Below the pieces are notes generated by a model, which was given only the letters and a program-made list of their open reading frames with translations, did not search any database and was not told where the DNA came from. From contig CABQAQ010000008.1 of NCBI GenBank assembly GCA_902462155.1, positions 1 through 64,000 on the forward strand: DNA of 64,000 nt, in the 5' to 3' direction. Of this stretch, positions 45,497 through 54,625 are shown one piece after another (positions within the stretch are counted from its first letter, which is position 1; every line of letters begins with the position of its first letter). The stretch is from an uncultured bacterium (GTDB lineage: Bacteria; Cyanobacteriota; Vampirovibrionia; Gastranaerophilales; Gastranaerophilaceae). Made by a program: the position numbers and the translations under genes.

Positions 45497-46459
45497 TTAA
45501 AATTCATTCTTTATTTCTAATATATTAAAATTTTTATCCCAATATATTCTATAATTATTTTTTATTTTATGATAAATTTCTAAATTTTTACTTGCCATTT
45601 CTATTAAATTTTCAAAACTTTCAATATTTAAAATAGCTAATTTTTTTATTATATCATTTAAAAAAACTATACTGCCAGCCATTATTTTATTTTTATCGAC
45701 GGCTTTTCCTTCTTCTATAAATATTTTTTCATTGGCAAATTCAAATGAGTTGCTTTTTATATAGGCTCCATTTAAAGCATCTGATATTAATATTATTTTC
45801 CTCTTATCTTTTACTTTAAATATTAATTTTAACATTTCTATACTTAAATGATTACAATCAGCTATCACTTCCGTATAAATCTGTTGATCTAATAATCCTG
45901 TAAGGGCTAAAGATTTATTTCTATGATGAATAGATGGCATTGCATTAAATATATGTGTAATACAATCCGAGTTTTTTATGTCACAGGATACGCTATGACC
46001 GACATTCATTTTTATACCTTGAGTCTTTAGGTATTCTGTTAATCTGTTATCTGTATCTAATTCAGGAGCTATTGTAATTATTTTTATTATTTTATCTTCA
46101 AATAATTTATATTTTTCAACAGATGGATTTAATATAAATTCTTTTGGATGAATACCTCTTTTTTCAGGATTGATAAAAGGACCTTCTAAATGAATACCTA
46201 TAATCTGGGATATTTTTTCGTTTGCTATTTTCTTTTGTGCTCTTTTTATTATTCTTATCTGCTTTTGAATATTCTCTACTTTGTCTGTCATTAGAGTAGG
46301 AAAAAAGTAACATATACCATGTTTAAATAACATTGAAGCAAGATATATAACACCATCTTCATCAGTAGTATTTAAATTTACTCCATAACCTCCGTGTATA
46401 TGTTGATCTATAAGACCATTTGTTATTCTTATTGAATTTTCTGAATTATTATTTATCAT
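45497..46459 (-). CDS. nagA: N-acetylglucosamine-6-phosphate deacetylase, short form
   Basis: 320-residue amidohydrolase-family enzyme that would deacetylate GlcNAc-6-phosphate from wall recycling. Active-site parts are present: GLIDQHIHGGYG, HLEGPFINP (metal glutamate), VGHS, THIFNAMPS and the catalytic aspartate in LISDAL. Usual NagA proteins have about 380 residues; here roughly 45 N-terminal residues, half of the small beta domain, are absent. An in-frame stop lies eight codons before the second upstream stretch, so this is not an annotation error. Whether it is active is open. nagB is not adjacent. Confidence 0.82.
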   Translation of the reverse strand: MINNNSENSIRITNGLIDQHIHGGYGVNLNTTDEDGVIYLASMLFKHGICYFFPTLMTDKVENIQKQIRIIKRAQKKIANEKISQIIGIHLEGPFINPEKRGIHPKEFILNPSVEKYKLFEDKIIKIITIAPELDTDNRLTEYLKTQGIKMNVGHSVSCDIKNSDCITHIFNAMPSIHHRNKSLALTGLLDQQIYTEVIADCNHLSIEMLKLIFKVKDKRKIILISDALNGAYIKSNSFEFANEKIFIEEGKAVDKNKIMAGSIVFLNDIIKKLAILNIESFENLIEMASKNLEIYHKIKNNYRIYWDKNFNILEIKNEF

Positions 46460-46523
46460 ATCTATATAAAATTTTATAGTAAAATATATTTAATGCAAAA
46501 TTATTTCTTTATTCTAAAATAAT

Positions 46524-46552
46524 TTGTAACTTTATAAAAAAAATTGTATAAT
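46524..46552 (+). promoter_or_regulatory. Promoter of surE-thiS
   Basis: TTGTAA and a perfect TATAAT are separated by 17 bases, 42 bases before the surE start. Confidence 0.6.
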
Positions 46553-46594
46553 AAAAGTTAATTTAGGATAGATTGGAATTCAGTTAGGTAAAAA

Positions 46595-47386
46595 ATGAAG
46601 ATATTAATTTCAAATGATGACGGAATAAATGCAAGCGGTATTATGGCTTTAACAAAAGCTTTAAGTTTAGAAAATGAAGTGTTTGTGATAGCTCCTGATA
46701 GAGAAAGAAGTGCTGCCGGACATTCTTTGACTTTACATACTCCTTTAAGGGTAGATGAAGTTGAACCTATGTATGGATCAAAACGTACTTGGGTTGCTAG
46801 CGGTACTCCCGGTGATTGTGTGAAAATAGGACTTAGTGCTATTTTAAGCGAAGAGGAAAAGCCGGATATTGTTATTACCGGAATAAATCACGGACCAAAC
46901 CTTGGATATGATATTCTTTATTCGGGGACTGTTTCTTGTGCTATGGAAGCTGCTATGAAGGGATATCCTAGTATTGCCGTTTCATTATCAAGTCTTTCCT
47001 GTCACCCTGAGGAATTTGATTTTACTGCTTATTTTATAGCTAAATTTTTGCCTAAAATTAAGGGGATTAATTTCCCTAAGAAATCTATTCTGAATATTAA
47101 TACTCCGGCTTTACATTCTGAAGATATTTCCGGTATTGCTATTACAAGACTTGGTACTAAAATGTTTACAGACTCATATGAAAAACGTACTGATCCTAGA
47201 GGAAAAGTCTATTATTGGATGGCGGGGGAACTTATTAAATCAGATGGCAACGATGGTACAGATATTAATGCTTTAAGGCAGAATAAAATTTCTATTACAC
47301 CTGTTACTTTTGAAATTACGCATAAAAGTATTATGGCTGATTTAGAAAAAGCTTTTTGTATTGAGGGTAAATGTGATTGGTTTTAA
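46595..47386 (+). CDS. surE: 5'/3'-nucleotidase SurE
   Basis: 263-residue metal-dependent phosphatase acting on nucleoside monophosphates. ISNDDGINASGI holds the metal-binding aspartates, RERSAAGHSLT, SGTPGDCVKIG and TGINHGPNLGYDILYSGTV are the family blocks. Full length. A TTAGGT lies before the ATG. The gene is followed six bases later by thiS, an unusual neighbour. Confidence 0.96.
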   Translation: MKILISNDDGINASGIMALTKALSLENEVFVIAPDRERSAAGHSLTLHTPLRVDEVEPMYGSKRTWVASGTPGDCVKIGLSAILSEEEKPDIVITGINHGPNLGYDILYSGTVSCAMEAAMKGYPSIAVSLSSLSCHPEEFDFTAYFIAKFLPKIKGINFPKKSILNINTPALHSEDISGIAITRLGTKMFTDSYEKRTDPRGKVYYWMAGELIKSDGNDGTDINALRQNKISITPVTFEITHKSIMADLEKAFCIEGKCDWF

Positions 47387-47392
47387 TATATT

Positions 47393-47599
47393 ATGAAAAT
47401 TAAGCTTAACGGGGAAATAAAAGAAATTGATAATTCTATCAATAATATAGAAAAATTAGTAGCAAGTTTAAAAAACTCTCTACCAAAACTTTTTGTAATA
47501 GAACATAATCAAGAAATTATTTATAAAGAGGAATATCAAGATAAAATTATTCAAGAAAATGATGAAATAGAAATAGTAGTTTTTACCGGTGGTGGTTAA
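47393..47599 (+). CDS. thiS: Thiamine sulfur-carrier protein ThiS
   Basis: 68-residue ubiquitin-fold protein ending in the required Gly-Gly (VVFTGGG at the C-terminus, with one extra glycine). The N-terminus MKIKLNGEIKEID is typical. ThiF/ThiG transfer sulfur as a C-terminal thiocarboxylate. No other thi gene is next to it. It has no clear ribosome binding site and is probably translated by coupling to surE. A MoaD-like role is the alternative. Confidence 0.78.
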   Translation: MKIKLNGEIKEIDNSINNIEKLVASLKNSLPKLFVIEHNQEIIYKEEYQDKIIQENDEIEIVVFTGGG

Positions 47600-47628
47600 A
47601 ATTATAAAAAAGAAAGGATGATTTTAGT

Positions 47629-48840
47629 ATGTGGGAAAATGAAGTTAATATTAATGAAATTAAAGAAATTAGAGTGAAACCAAATGTATATTTTGGTGTT
47701 AATGCTATTAACAAAATTGATGATATTCTAAAAAATTTAAAATCAAATGGTGTAAAAAATTTAATTGTAATATCCGGTAAAAATGCTTATAAATCTACAG
47801 GAGCGTGGGATGTTGTAGAAAAGGCATTAAAAGAAAATAATATAGGTTATGTAAATTATGATAAAGTAACACCAAACCCTACAGTTGATCATATTGATCA
47901 GGCTTGTGATTTAGCCAGATCTATAAATTCAGATGCTGTTATTGGTATAGGTGGCGGATCTCCTATTGATACAGCTAAAAGTGTTGCTATTTTACTTGAA
48001 AATAGTCAATATAATGCTCGTGATTTATATACTTTTAAATTTACTCCTAGTAAAGCTAAACCTATTGTTGCTATTAATTTGACCCACGGTACTGGTACAG
48101 AAGCTAATAGATTTGCTGTTGCTACTATTCCTGAAACAAATTTTAAACCGGCTATTGCTTATGATTGTATTTATCCTTTTGCATCGATTGATGATCCGAA
48201 ATTAATGTCATCTTTAAGTCCTAAGCAAACTTTATATGTTTCTATTGATGCTGTGAATCACGCTTTTGAAGCGGCTACTTCTAAAGTTGCTTCTTCTTAT
48301 GCTATTTCTACTGCTTATGAAACTATTAATTTAGTTGCAACTTACTTACCTAAAATTATTAAGAATCCGGATGATTTACAAGCCAGATACTTCTTATTGT
48401 ATGCTTCTTTATTAGGTGGAGTCTCTTTTGATAATGGTCTTTTACATTTAACTCACGCTTTAGAACATCCGTTAAGTGGTATAAATCCAAATTTAACTCA
48501 TGGTTTAGGCTTAGCTATTCTATTACCGGCTGTTGTTAAACAATGTTATGAAGCTAAACCTCAGACTTGCTCTTATATTTTAAGTCCGATTGCAAAATTA
48601 CTAAAAGGTGAAAAATCAGAAGCTTTAACAGCAGCAAAAGCTGTAGAAAAATGGTTGTTGAATCTTGGTGTCGATTCAAAATTAAAGGATGTAGGATTTA
48701 ATGAAAATGATGTTGATAAGCTTACAGAACTTACTTTTTCTACTCCATCTTTAGATGCTCTTTTACAGATTGCACCTATAGATGCTACTAAAGAAAAAGT
48801 TGCCCAAATTTTTAAAGAATCTTTTTCTTATTATAATTAA
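47629..48840 (+). CDS. Iron-containing alcohol dehydrogenase
   Basis: 403-residue group III alcohol dehydrogenase. NAD(P)-binding GIGGGSPIDTAKS, the metal-ligand region SIDAVNHAFEA, and the histidines in THALEHPLSGINPNLTHG fit the family. Expected to reduce aldehydes, such as acetaldehyde or butyraldehyde, with NAD(P)H. AAAGGA precedes the ATG. A strong terminator follows. Together with the decarboxylase-like gene at 28710 it is a candidate for ethanol production. Confidence 0.9.
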   Translation: MWENEVNINEIKEIRVKPNVYFGVNAINKIDDILKNLKSNGVKNLIVISGKNAYKSTGAWDVVEKALKENNIGYVNYDKVTPNPTVDHIDQACDLARSINSDAVIGIGGGSPIDTAKSVAILLENSQYNARDLYTFKFTPSKAKPIVAINLTHGTGTEANRFAVATIPETNFKPAIAYDCIYPFASIDDPKLMSSLSPKQTLYVSIDAVNHAFEAATSKVASSYAISTAYETINLVATYLPKIIKNPDDLQARYFLLYASLLGGVSFDNGLLHLTHALEHPLSGINPNLTHGLGLAILLPAVVKQCYEAKPQTCSYILSPIAKLLKGEKSEALTAAKAVEKWLLNLGVDSKLKDVGFNENDVDKLTELTFSTPSLDALLQIAPIDATKEKVAQIFKESFSYYN

Positions 48841-48902
48841 TAATTTTTTCTTTAGATCGGTATTTCATTTGATCTAAATTAATTTATTTTTTATAGATTT
48901 TT

Positions 48903-48945
48903 AACCGGTGAAAAAATAAATTTTTATTTTTTCACCGGTTTTATT
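48903..48945 (+). terminator. Terminator of the alcohol dehydrogenase gene
   Basis: An 18-base perfect stem begins AACCGGTGAAAAAA and is followed by TTATTTTAATTTT. A weaker 8-base hairpin (TTTAGATC / GATCTAAA) lies just upstream. Confidence 0.9.
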
Positions 48946-49063
48946 TTAATTTTATTCCTTTTTATAAAGTTATTAAAATCGGTATTTACGTTTACTAAAA
49001 ATAAATACTGAAAAAATTTTTGAGTCATATTAAAAATGTACTCTATAATATGAAAGGAAATAT

Positions 49064-49906
49064 ATGTCAACATTTACAGTTCCGAATACTTTTATACCAG
49101 GTACTAAAGCAAAAGCTGAAGAGGTAAATGCTAATTTTAGTGAATTATGTTCTCATTTAGAAACACTAAATACCTCTTTAAATACAAAATCTAATGCTTC
49201 TGAAACACCTGTGAATATTCTAACCGGTTTAACTTTATCATTTGATAATGATACGAATCAACTTACTATTCAGAAGGGTTATACTAATGATAGTACAGAT
49301 ACTAAACTATTAAAATTATCTTCTGCAATTAAAAAAGTTTTTAGTTCAAACTTTGTTCCCGGCACAGGAAACAATGGGCTTGATACAGGAACTGTTGCAG
49401 CTAGTTCACAATACTATGTTTTTTTAATTTCTCAAGAAGGAGATGATACGGATGTTTTAATATCTTTGTCTAAGACTCCTACATTGCCTAATAATTATGT
49501 TTATTATAAAAGGATAGGTAATTTTGTAACGAATGGAAGTTCTCAAGTAGAGGCAGTATACCCATCTCAAAACATAATACATAAAGTTCAAACTGAGCAT
49601 TTTGGTCATTTTGCTTTACCGGCATTTTTTTCTGGATATGAGGTTAAAAAATGGGATACTATCCATTATGCAAATTATAATACTTGGTTAAATATTCAAT
49701 TTGGTATTTATACAAATGTATCATTTTCTTTAAATGTAGGAAATACAAGTTCAACGGTTAATATGCAGGTTATAAATGCCAGTAATGCAGATACAGCTAG
49801 TATTTTTAATAAAATATTTATACCTATACCTAAAGGCACTTATTATAAATGTTCTGGTGGTGGAAGTTCCGTTCAAATTTTAGCATTCAAGTGTAATGAA
49901 GTATAA
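49064..49906 (+). CDS. Phage tail-fibre-like protein
   Basis: 280 residues. The N-terminus TVPNTFIPGTKAKAEEVNANF is the signature found at the start of many phage tail or host-recognition proteins. The rest is Ser/Thr/Asn-rich with beta-strand character and ends in a cysteine- and glycine-containing lobe (KGTYYKCSGGGSSV). GAAAGGA precedes the ATG. It is the first of three genes in a row separated by fewer than 30 bases. No structural phage genes (capsid, portal, terminase) are nearby, so it is an isolated remnant or a domesticated adhesin. Confidence 0.6.
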   Translation: MSTFTVPNTFIPGTKAKAEEVNANFSELCSHLETLNTSLNTKSNASETPVNILTGLTLSFDNDTNQLTIQKGYTNDSTDTKLLKLSSAIKKVFSSNFVPGTGNNGLDTGTVAASSQYYVFLISQEGDDTDVLISLSKTPTLPNNYVYYKRIGNFVTNGSSQVEAVYPSQNIIHKVQTEHFGHFALPAFFSGYEVKKWDTIHYANYNTWLNIQFGIYTNVSFSLNVGNTSSTVNMQVINASNADTASIFNKIFIPIPKGTYYKCSGGGSSVQILAFKCNEV

Positions 49907-49934
49907 ATCAAAATAGAAAGGTTTAAAATATATA

Positions 49935-50441
49935 ATGATTAAATTAGCGTATGATAATTTAACAGGAAAAGGTATTGAAAAAATATCTGGAGATATTGAA
50001 GATATTGATTTAGTAAATATAGTTATTCCTGAAAATTTAGAAGATTATCCGGCTTCAATGTTATATGTAGAAAATGGAGAAGTCCTTTTAAATCAGCAAC
50101 TGGCAAGGCTAAAAGAAATAGATAATTTATTGATTAAATTAGATTCAGATTATAAAGATGAACTACAAGTACCTATCTTGTATACAAATGGTAAATCTTA
50201 TAAGGGTGAATATTTAGAAAATTACTATAGATTATTAGTTTCAAATAGTTTCCCAAAAGATATATGGGACATTAGCAAACTTGAAAATAATAAATTAAGC
50301 ATGACAAAAGATGAATTAGCAAATTTAACTTCATTTATTGAAGCTCAAATTGAGTTGGTTTACCAAGAATATAAGCAAAGCAAATCTGAGTTGCTTTTAG
50401 AAAAACAGCAAATAGAATCAGCTATAGATAATAATAATTAG
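49935..50441 (+). CDS. Probable tail-assembly-type protein of the tail-fibre cassette
   Basis: 168 residues, hydrophilic. The first 50 residues form a short beta-rich part (KLAYDNLTGKGIEKISGD, then YVENGEVLLNQQ), followed by helices with a long charged coiled coil at the C-terminus (EAQIELVYQEYKQSKSELLLE). Size, position after a fibre-like gene and the small-domain-plus-helix layout resemble DUF4376/tail-assembly chaperone proteins, which is a loose match. AGAAAGG lies upstream. Confidence 0.45.
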   Translation: MIKLAYDNLTGKGIEKISGDIEDIDLVNIVIPENLEDYPASMLYVENGEVLLNQQLARLKEIDNLLIKLDSDYKDELQVPILYTNGKSYKGEYLENYYRLLVSNSFPKDIWDISKLENNKLSMTKDELANLTSFIEAQIELVYQEYKQSKSELLLEKQQIESAIDNNN

Positions 50442-50458
50442 AAAGGAATAATTTATTA

Positions 50459-50743
50459 ATGACTCATATTGCAAAAATTTCTGTAAATAATATTTGGTCT
50501 AAACTAGAAGATTTAATAAAAGCAAAAAAATCTGATTTTGTATTTGAAGATAATAAGAGATATACAATTCAGAATATTGGTCATACTATATATATAAAAG
50601 AAGCATCTAGTGTTCCAATAGAAGATGGTGGATTTATTAAGACAGCTAATGAGAATCCTTTGATATATTTAAAAGGACAAGATGATTTATATGTCAAAGC
50701 CGAGTCTTGTAATTCTGTATTAAATATTGGTGATAATGAATAA
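50459..50743 (+). CDS. Small protein of the tail-fibre cassette, unknown
   Basis: 94 residues with a likely beta-sandwich composition (FVFEDNKRYTIQNIGHTIYIKEASSVP, broken here only for quoting). Short domains with this Y-x-I-Q-N ... ease of tryptophan-poor strands follow fibre genes in prophages. AAAGGA precedes the ATG. It is followed by a strong terminator that closes the three-gene unit. Function unknown. Confidence 0.5.
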   Translation: MTHIAKISVNNIWSKLEDLIKAKKSDFVFEDNKRYTIQNIGHTIYIKEASSVPIEDGGFIKTANENPLIYLKGQDDLYVKAESCNSVLNIGDNE

Positions 50744-51144
50744 TTTTTAAATTTAATAAAATAAAAATAGGAAAGCTTCAATTATTTATTTTAAATAATT
50801 GAAGCTTTTTGTATACTTAAACATAAAAAAAAACAACCTTTTGTGGAGGTTGTAAAGTTTGAGTGTTGAATCATATCAAAGTGTGTGTATCAATATAAGG
50901 AAAAATAAATTTAGCTTTCTCTAAAACTCATTATGTAATACTTATATACTTATAAACGACAAATTCACTAAAAACTTTACTTTTTTGGAGTAAATATTAA
51001 GAAATTGTTACAATTATTATATATAATATATATTCTTGAATGTTGAACGTTATAAGCAAAGTCTGTCTGTTGTTGTAAAAAAAATATTTATTATATAGTA
51101 ATAAAATTTTTTATGATAATATAAAAATGGAGGTAAATGTTGTT
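50744..51144. other. 400-base intergenic region after the tail-fibre cassette
   Basis: Holds the terminator at 50772-50812, then a small hairpin (ACAACCT / AGGTTGT, 50830-50850) and AT-rich sequence. Nothing else recognised; no tRNA or known small RNA. The last part probably carries the promoter of the next gene. Confidence 0.4.
50772..50812 (+). terminator. Terminator of the tail-fibre cassette
   Basis: A 17-base perfect stem beginning AAAGCTTCAATT has a TTT loop and is followed by TTG. Confidence 0.85.
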
Positions 51145-51441
51145 ATGGAAAATATAATAGCGAGTTTATTTGATTTTCAATCACATAAATTTTCTATATT
51201 TGAAATAGGCATGTTATTTTGTTTTGGCATAAGTTGGCCGTTTGCTGTAGCAAAAACTTATAAAACAAAAAATGTAGAAGGAAAAAGTATTGTATTCCTT
51301 AATTTTGTAATTATAGGTTATGCTCTTGGGATTATTCATAAACTATTATATAATTTAGATATTGTTATATTGTTATATGTTCTTAATGAAATTTTAGTTT
51401 TAATGGATCTCTTTTTATGGTTTAGATATAGGAAAGTTTAA
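51145..51441 (+). CDS. SemiSWEET/PQ-loop-like small membrane protein
   Basis: 98 residues with three hydrophobic segments. The pattern GMLFCFGISWPFAVAKTYKTKNVEGKSI is the PQ-loop-type helix-turn of SemiSWEETs (here with a WPF in place of the usual PQ). Such proteins dimerise into sugar or amino-acid carriers. ATG at 51145 is used because GGAGG lies 10 bases upstream; the ATG at 51127 overlaps it. It is followed six bases later by a secreted protein gene, so they form an operon. Confidence 0.65.
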   Translation: MENIIASLFDFQSHKFSIFEIGMLFCFGISWPFAVAKTYKTKNVEGKSIVFLNFVIIGYALGIIHKLLYNLDIVILLYVLNEILVLMDLFLWFRYRKV

Positions 51442-51446
51442 ATTAT

Positions 51447-52364
51447 ATGAAAAAATTAATACTAATATTTTTTATTTTTAACTTGGTTAGTTTGCCTATA
51501 TTGGCAGAAGAAAATAGTAAAGAGCTTTATCTTGATGAAACATTAAAGTCTAAAATTATGAATATAGGCTTTGTTCGTCATATTAAGAAAGATGATATTA
51601 CTATAATTAAAAATACAATTATGGATGTGGCTAAATATTCATCAAAAAAGAATTCGGTTAAATTAAAAAAATTATATTCTTCAAAGTTTGTATCAGAAGA
51701 TGGGTTTGATTATAATACATATTTTGACATGGCACAAAAAACTTGGGATATTTATTCTGATTTAGGATTTCAAATAATAATAAAAGATATTACTATAAAT
51801 GGAAATTATGCAATAGTATCTTGTGTTGAAAATTTTAACGGCGAAACAAAAGAAACTATTAAAAATATAAAAGATAAAGGTGCATTAAAATCCACTTCAA
51901 AAACAATCTATTATCTAGAAAAAATAGGGTCAGATTGGTTGATTACATCATATAATGCAATAGATGAATATACTACTTTAAAGTATGGTAGTGCAAAAAT
52001 GTTTGATTTTAAACTTATAGCGCCTTCAATTGTAAAAACGGATCAGGATTATACAATTTCCTTAGAAACAATGACCCAATCAAATGATATAGTGTTAGCA
52101 TCTTTGACAAATGAACCAATAGTATATCCGCCTGTAACACCTGAAGAAATATTTAAAAAAGCTGATGTTCAAGTACCTTTAGAAAGAGTCGTAAGATCAA
52201 ATAAAGCAGGATATAATGAAAATGCCATAGCCTCAATAGGTATTACTTCAAAATTACTTGGTAAAGACAAAGAGTCAGTAAAAGTGGGTTTATCAGGTAT
52301 TGCATTTGTAATATCACGGGTTAATGTTATACTAGATAGAAAATACGAACTTGAAGGAAATTAA
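51447..52364 (+). CDS. Secreted protein of unknown function (NTF2-like region)
   Basis: 305 residues. Signal peptide 1-20, cleavage after LPILA. Residues 45-175 alternate helices and strands with SSKFVSEDGFDYNTYFDMAQ and LEKIGSDWLITSY, reminiscent of NTF2-like/SnoaL folds. The C-terminal part (ERVVRSNKAGYNENAIAS then GLSGIAFVISRVNVI) has no known match. Lies between the SemiSWEET-like gene and lspA with short gaps, so it is co-transcribed. No lipobox cysteine is seen. Confidence 0.6.
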   Translation: MKKLILIFFIFNLVSLPILAEENSKELYLDETLKSKIMNIGFVRHIKKDDITIIKNTIMDVAKYSSKKNSVKLKKLYSSKFVSEDGFDYNTYFDMAQKTWDIYSDLGFQIIIKDITINGNYAIVSCVENFNGETKETIKNIKDKGALKSTSKTIYYLEKIGSDWLITSYNAIDEYTTLKYGSAKMFDFKLIAPSIVKTDQDYTISLETMTQSNDIVLASLTNEPIVYPPVTPEEIFKKADVQVPLERVVRSNKAGYNENAIASIGITSKLLGKDKESVKVGLSGIAFVISRVNVILDRKYELEGN

Positions 52365-52367
52365 TTT

Positions 52368-52829
52368 ATGAGTTTGAGATACAAAAGATTAATATATTTT
52401 TTTTCTATTGTAATATCATTAACTTTATTTTCTTTTGTTCTTAAATATTTAACATTATCCTATTTTCCGCTTAACGGAACATTTGATGGAAAATTTTTTA
52501 CTCTTTATTATTTAAAAAATACAGGAGCGGCTTTTAGTTTATTTCAAAATAATACATTATTTTTAATAATAATTACGATACTATTATTATTAACAGGTTT
52601 AGTATGGATTTTTAAAAATATCAATAAACTTTCATTTTTATCATTGACAGCTTTAACATTATTATATTCAGGAGTTTTAGGTAATTTATATGAAAGATTA
52701 GTATATGGAGGAGTAATAGATTTTTTTAAGCTTAAATTTATAAATTTCCCTGTGTTTAATTATTTTGATATTTTAATTACAATAGGTATTGTGCTATTAA
52801 TTATTAGAATTTTGATAAAAAATGAATAA
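52368..52829 (+). CDS. lspA: Lipoprotein signal peptidase
   Basis: 153-residue aspartyl membrane peptidase that removes signal peptides of diacylated prolipoproteins. Four membrane helices; the family motifs NTGAAFSLF, GNLYERL, GVIDFFKL and FNYFDI supply the two catalytic aspartates (GVID and YFD). Length is standard. It overlaps the following pseudouridine synthase gene by 8 bases, a common pairing. Confidence 0.94.
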   Translation: MSLRYKRLIYFFSIVISLTLFSFVLKYLTLSYFPLNGTFDGKFFTLYYLKNTGAAFSLFQNNTLFLIIITILLLLTGLVWIFKNINKLSFLSLTALTLLYSGVLGNLYERLVYGGVIDFFKLKFINFPVFNYFDILITIGIVLLIIRILIKNE

Positions 52830-53751
52830 AAATCAGATAATAAAAGTAGATGAAGAGTCAAAAGATTTTAGATTAGATATATATATAGCAAGTATTTTTG
52901 ATTCAATATCAAGAAGTTTGATTCAAAAGAATATAAAAAATGGGAATATTCTTGTAAATAAAAAGCTAAGTAAAGCCTCATATATATTAAAAGAAAAAGA
53001 TGAGATAGAAATAGTAAATATAGAGATACCATTAATAAACATAGAACCTGAAAATATAAAGCTAGATATAAGATACGAAGATGAGGATATGTTAGTAGTA
53101 AATAAACCTAAAAATATGCTTACACATCCTACATATAAAGAGAAAAATAATACATTAGTGAATGCGTTATTATACAGATATGGAAAAGAAGGATTATCAG
53201 ATATAAATGGAGAATTTAGAAGTGGAATAGTGCATAGGCTAGATAGAAATACGTCAGGTTTATTAATGGTTGCAAAAAATAATCAAGCACATATTCATTT
53301 AGCAAATCAGATAAGAACTAAAACCGCAAGAAGGAAATATTTAGCGATTGTAGAAGGAGTAGTAAAAGAAGATAAAGGAGTAATAGAAACATATATAGGG
53401 AGGGATCCTATCCATAAAGAGAAAATGGCGGTATTAAAAGATGAAGGTAAATATTCAATAACAGAATATAAAGTAATAGAAAGATTTAAGGCCAATACAT
53501 ATATAAAATTAGAATTAAAAACAGGTAGAACGCACCAGATAAGAGTTCATATGAGGCATATTGGTCATAGAATAGTAAATGATTCTTTATATGGAGCAAG
53601 AAGAATCAGTGTCAAAACAATGGAACAAGTACTTCAAGCTAATGAGTTAAAATTTTATCCTTTAAATGAAGAAGAGTATGTTAATATAAAAATAGAAGAA
53701 GATAATGATATAAAAAAAGTATTAAATTATTTAAGGAGTAACAAAATATGA
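52822..53751 (+). CDS. rluD: RluA-family 23S rRNA pseudouridine synthase
   Basis: 309 residues. An N-terminal S4 RNA-binding domain (SRSLIQKNIKNGNILVNKK) precedes the catalytic domain with HRLDRNTSGLLMVAKN, where the aspartate (near residue 138) is the nucleophile, and GRTHQIRVHM. The overall length and S4 domain fit RluD-type enzymes; RluC is possible. It overlaps lspA and the next gene (four bases), so it is translationally coupled. Confidence 0.92.
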   Translation: MNKNQIIKVDEESKDFRLDIYIASIFDSISRSLIQKNIKNGNILVNKKLSKASYILKEKDEIEIVNIEIPLINIEPENIKLDIRYEDEDMLVVNKPKNMLTHPTYKEKNNTLVNALLYRYGKEGLSDINGEFRSGIVHRLDRNTSGLLMVAKNNQAHIHLANQIRTKTARRKYLAIVEGVVKEDKGVIETYIGRDPIHKEKMAVLKDEGKYSITEYKVIERFKANTYIKLELKTGRTHQIRVHMRHIGHRIVNDSLYGARRISVKTMEQVLQANELKFYPLNEEEYVNIKIEEDNDIKKVLNYLRSNKI

Positions 53752-54098
53752 AAAAGTACCTATATTTATTAATGGCCATGTTATGTATACTAATAGTATT
53801 AGGATTAATAATATTAGTACCGGATATAAATTTTAATATATTTATGCCAATATTAGTAAAAAAAATATCGTTTAATATAAGCCAATATTCATTAATAGTA
53901 TGGATATTAGGCTTATTAGGAGGAATAAATTTTGCATTATTTTATATTACACAAAGGAATGCGATAATAAAATCATACGAAAAAAGATACGAAAAAATGT
54001 CTGTAAAAAAAGATGAAGATGAGTCAAAAGTAAAAGTGTTAGAATCGAAAATAAAGACATTAGAAAAAGCATTAGAAAAAGCATTAAAAAAAGAATAA
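53748..54098 (+). CDS. LapA-like membrane protein
   Basis: 116 residues: two membrane helices (residues about 5-25 and 47-67) and a charged coiled-coil C-terminus (KVLESKIKTLEKALEKAL). This layout is that of LapA (DUF1049), which interacts with LPS-assembly or envelope stress proteins in gamma-proteobacteria. Overlaps the preceding gene by four bases. The exact role in this lineage is not known. Confidence 0.7.
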   Translation: MKKYLYLLMAMLCILIVLGLIILVPDINFNIFMPILVKKISFNISQYSLIVWILGLLGGINFALFYITQRNAIIKSYEKRYEKMSVKKDEDESKVKVLESKIKTLEKALEKALKKE

Positions 54099-54102
54099 GT
54101 AA

Positions 54103-54131
54103 TTGACAAGGGAGTATAGTTGTAGTTAGAT
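54103..54131 (+). promoter_or_regulatory. Promoter of rpsL-rpsG
   Basis: A consensus TTGACA and TTAGAT are separated by 17 bases; leader of about 90 bases before the rpsL ATG. Confidence 0.55.
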
Positions 54132-54227
54132 ATAAGTACTTCCAAAAAATATTTGAAGGGGTATAGTGCGTTGAATACCTTAAAAATATTAAAATAAATA
54201 AAAAACAATAGACTAAAAGGAGAAAAT

Positions 54228-54602
54228 ATGCCAACTATCGCACAGTTAGTTCGCAAAGAACGTAAAAAATTAATAGATAAAACAAAATCCCCAGCACTAA
54301 TGAACTGCCCACAAAGACGTGGTGTATGTACAAGAGTGTATACAACAACACCTAAAAAACCTAATTCTGCTTTAAGAAAAGTAGCTCGTGTAAGGTTAAC
54401 AAATGGTTTTGAAGTAACATCTTATATTCCTGGAATAGGGCATAATTTACAAGAACACTCTGTAGTATTAATAAGAGGAGGTCGTGTAAAGGATCTACCA
54501 GGTGTAAGATATCATATTATTCGAGGAACTTTAGATACAGCAGGTGTTCAAAAACGTGCACAAGCTAGATCAAAATATGGTGCAAAAAGAGCTAAGAAAT
54601 AG
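54228..54602 (+). CDS. rpsL: 30S ribosomal protein S12
   Basis: 124 residues, canonical: PTIAQLVRKERK at the N-terminus, CTRVYTTTPKKPNSALRKVARV and GGRVKDLPGVRYH. The streptomycin-target lysines in PKKPNS and GRVKD are wild type. AGGAG precedes the ATG. First gene of a two-gene ribosomal operon. Confidence 0.98.
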   Translation: MPTIAQLVRKERKKLIDKTKSPALMNCPQRRGVCTRVYTTTPKKPNSALRKVARVRLTNGFEVTSYIPGIGHNLQEHSVVLIRGGRVKDLPGVRYHIIRGTLDTAGVQKRAQARSKYGAKRAKK

Positions 54603-54625
54603 GAATAAGGAAGGGTTGTATAAAA

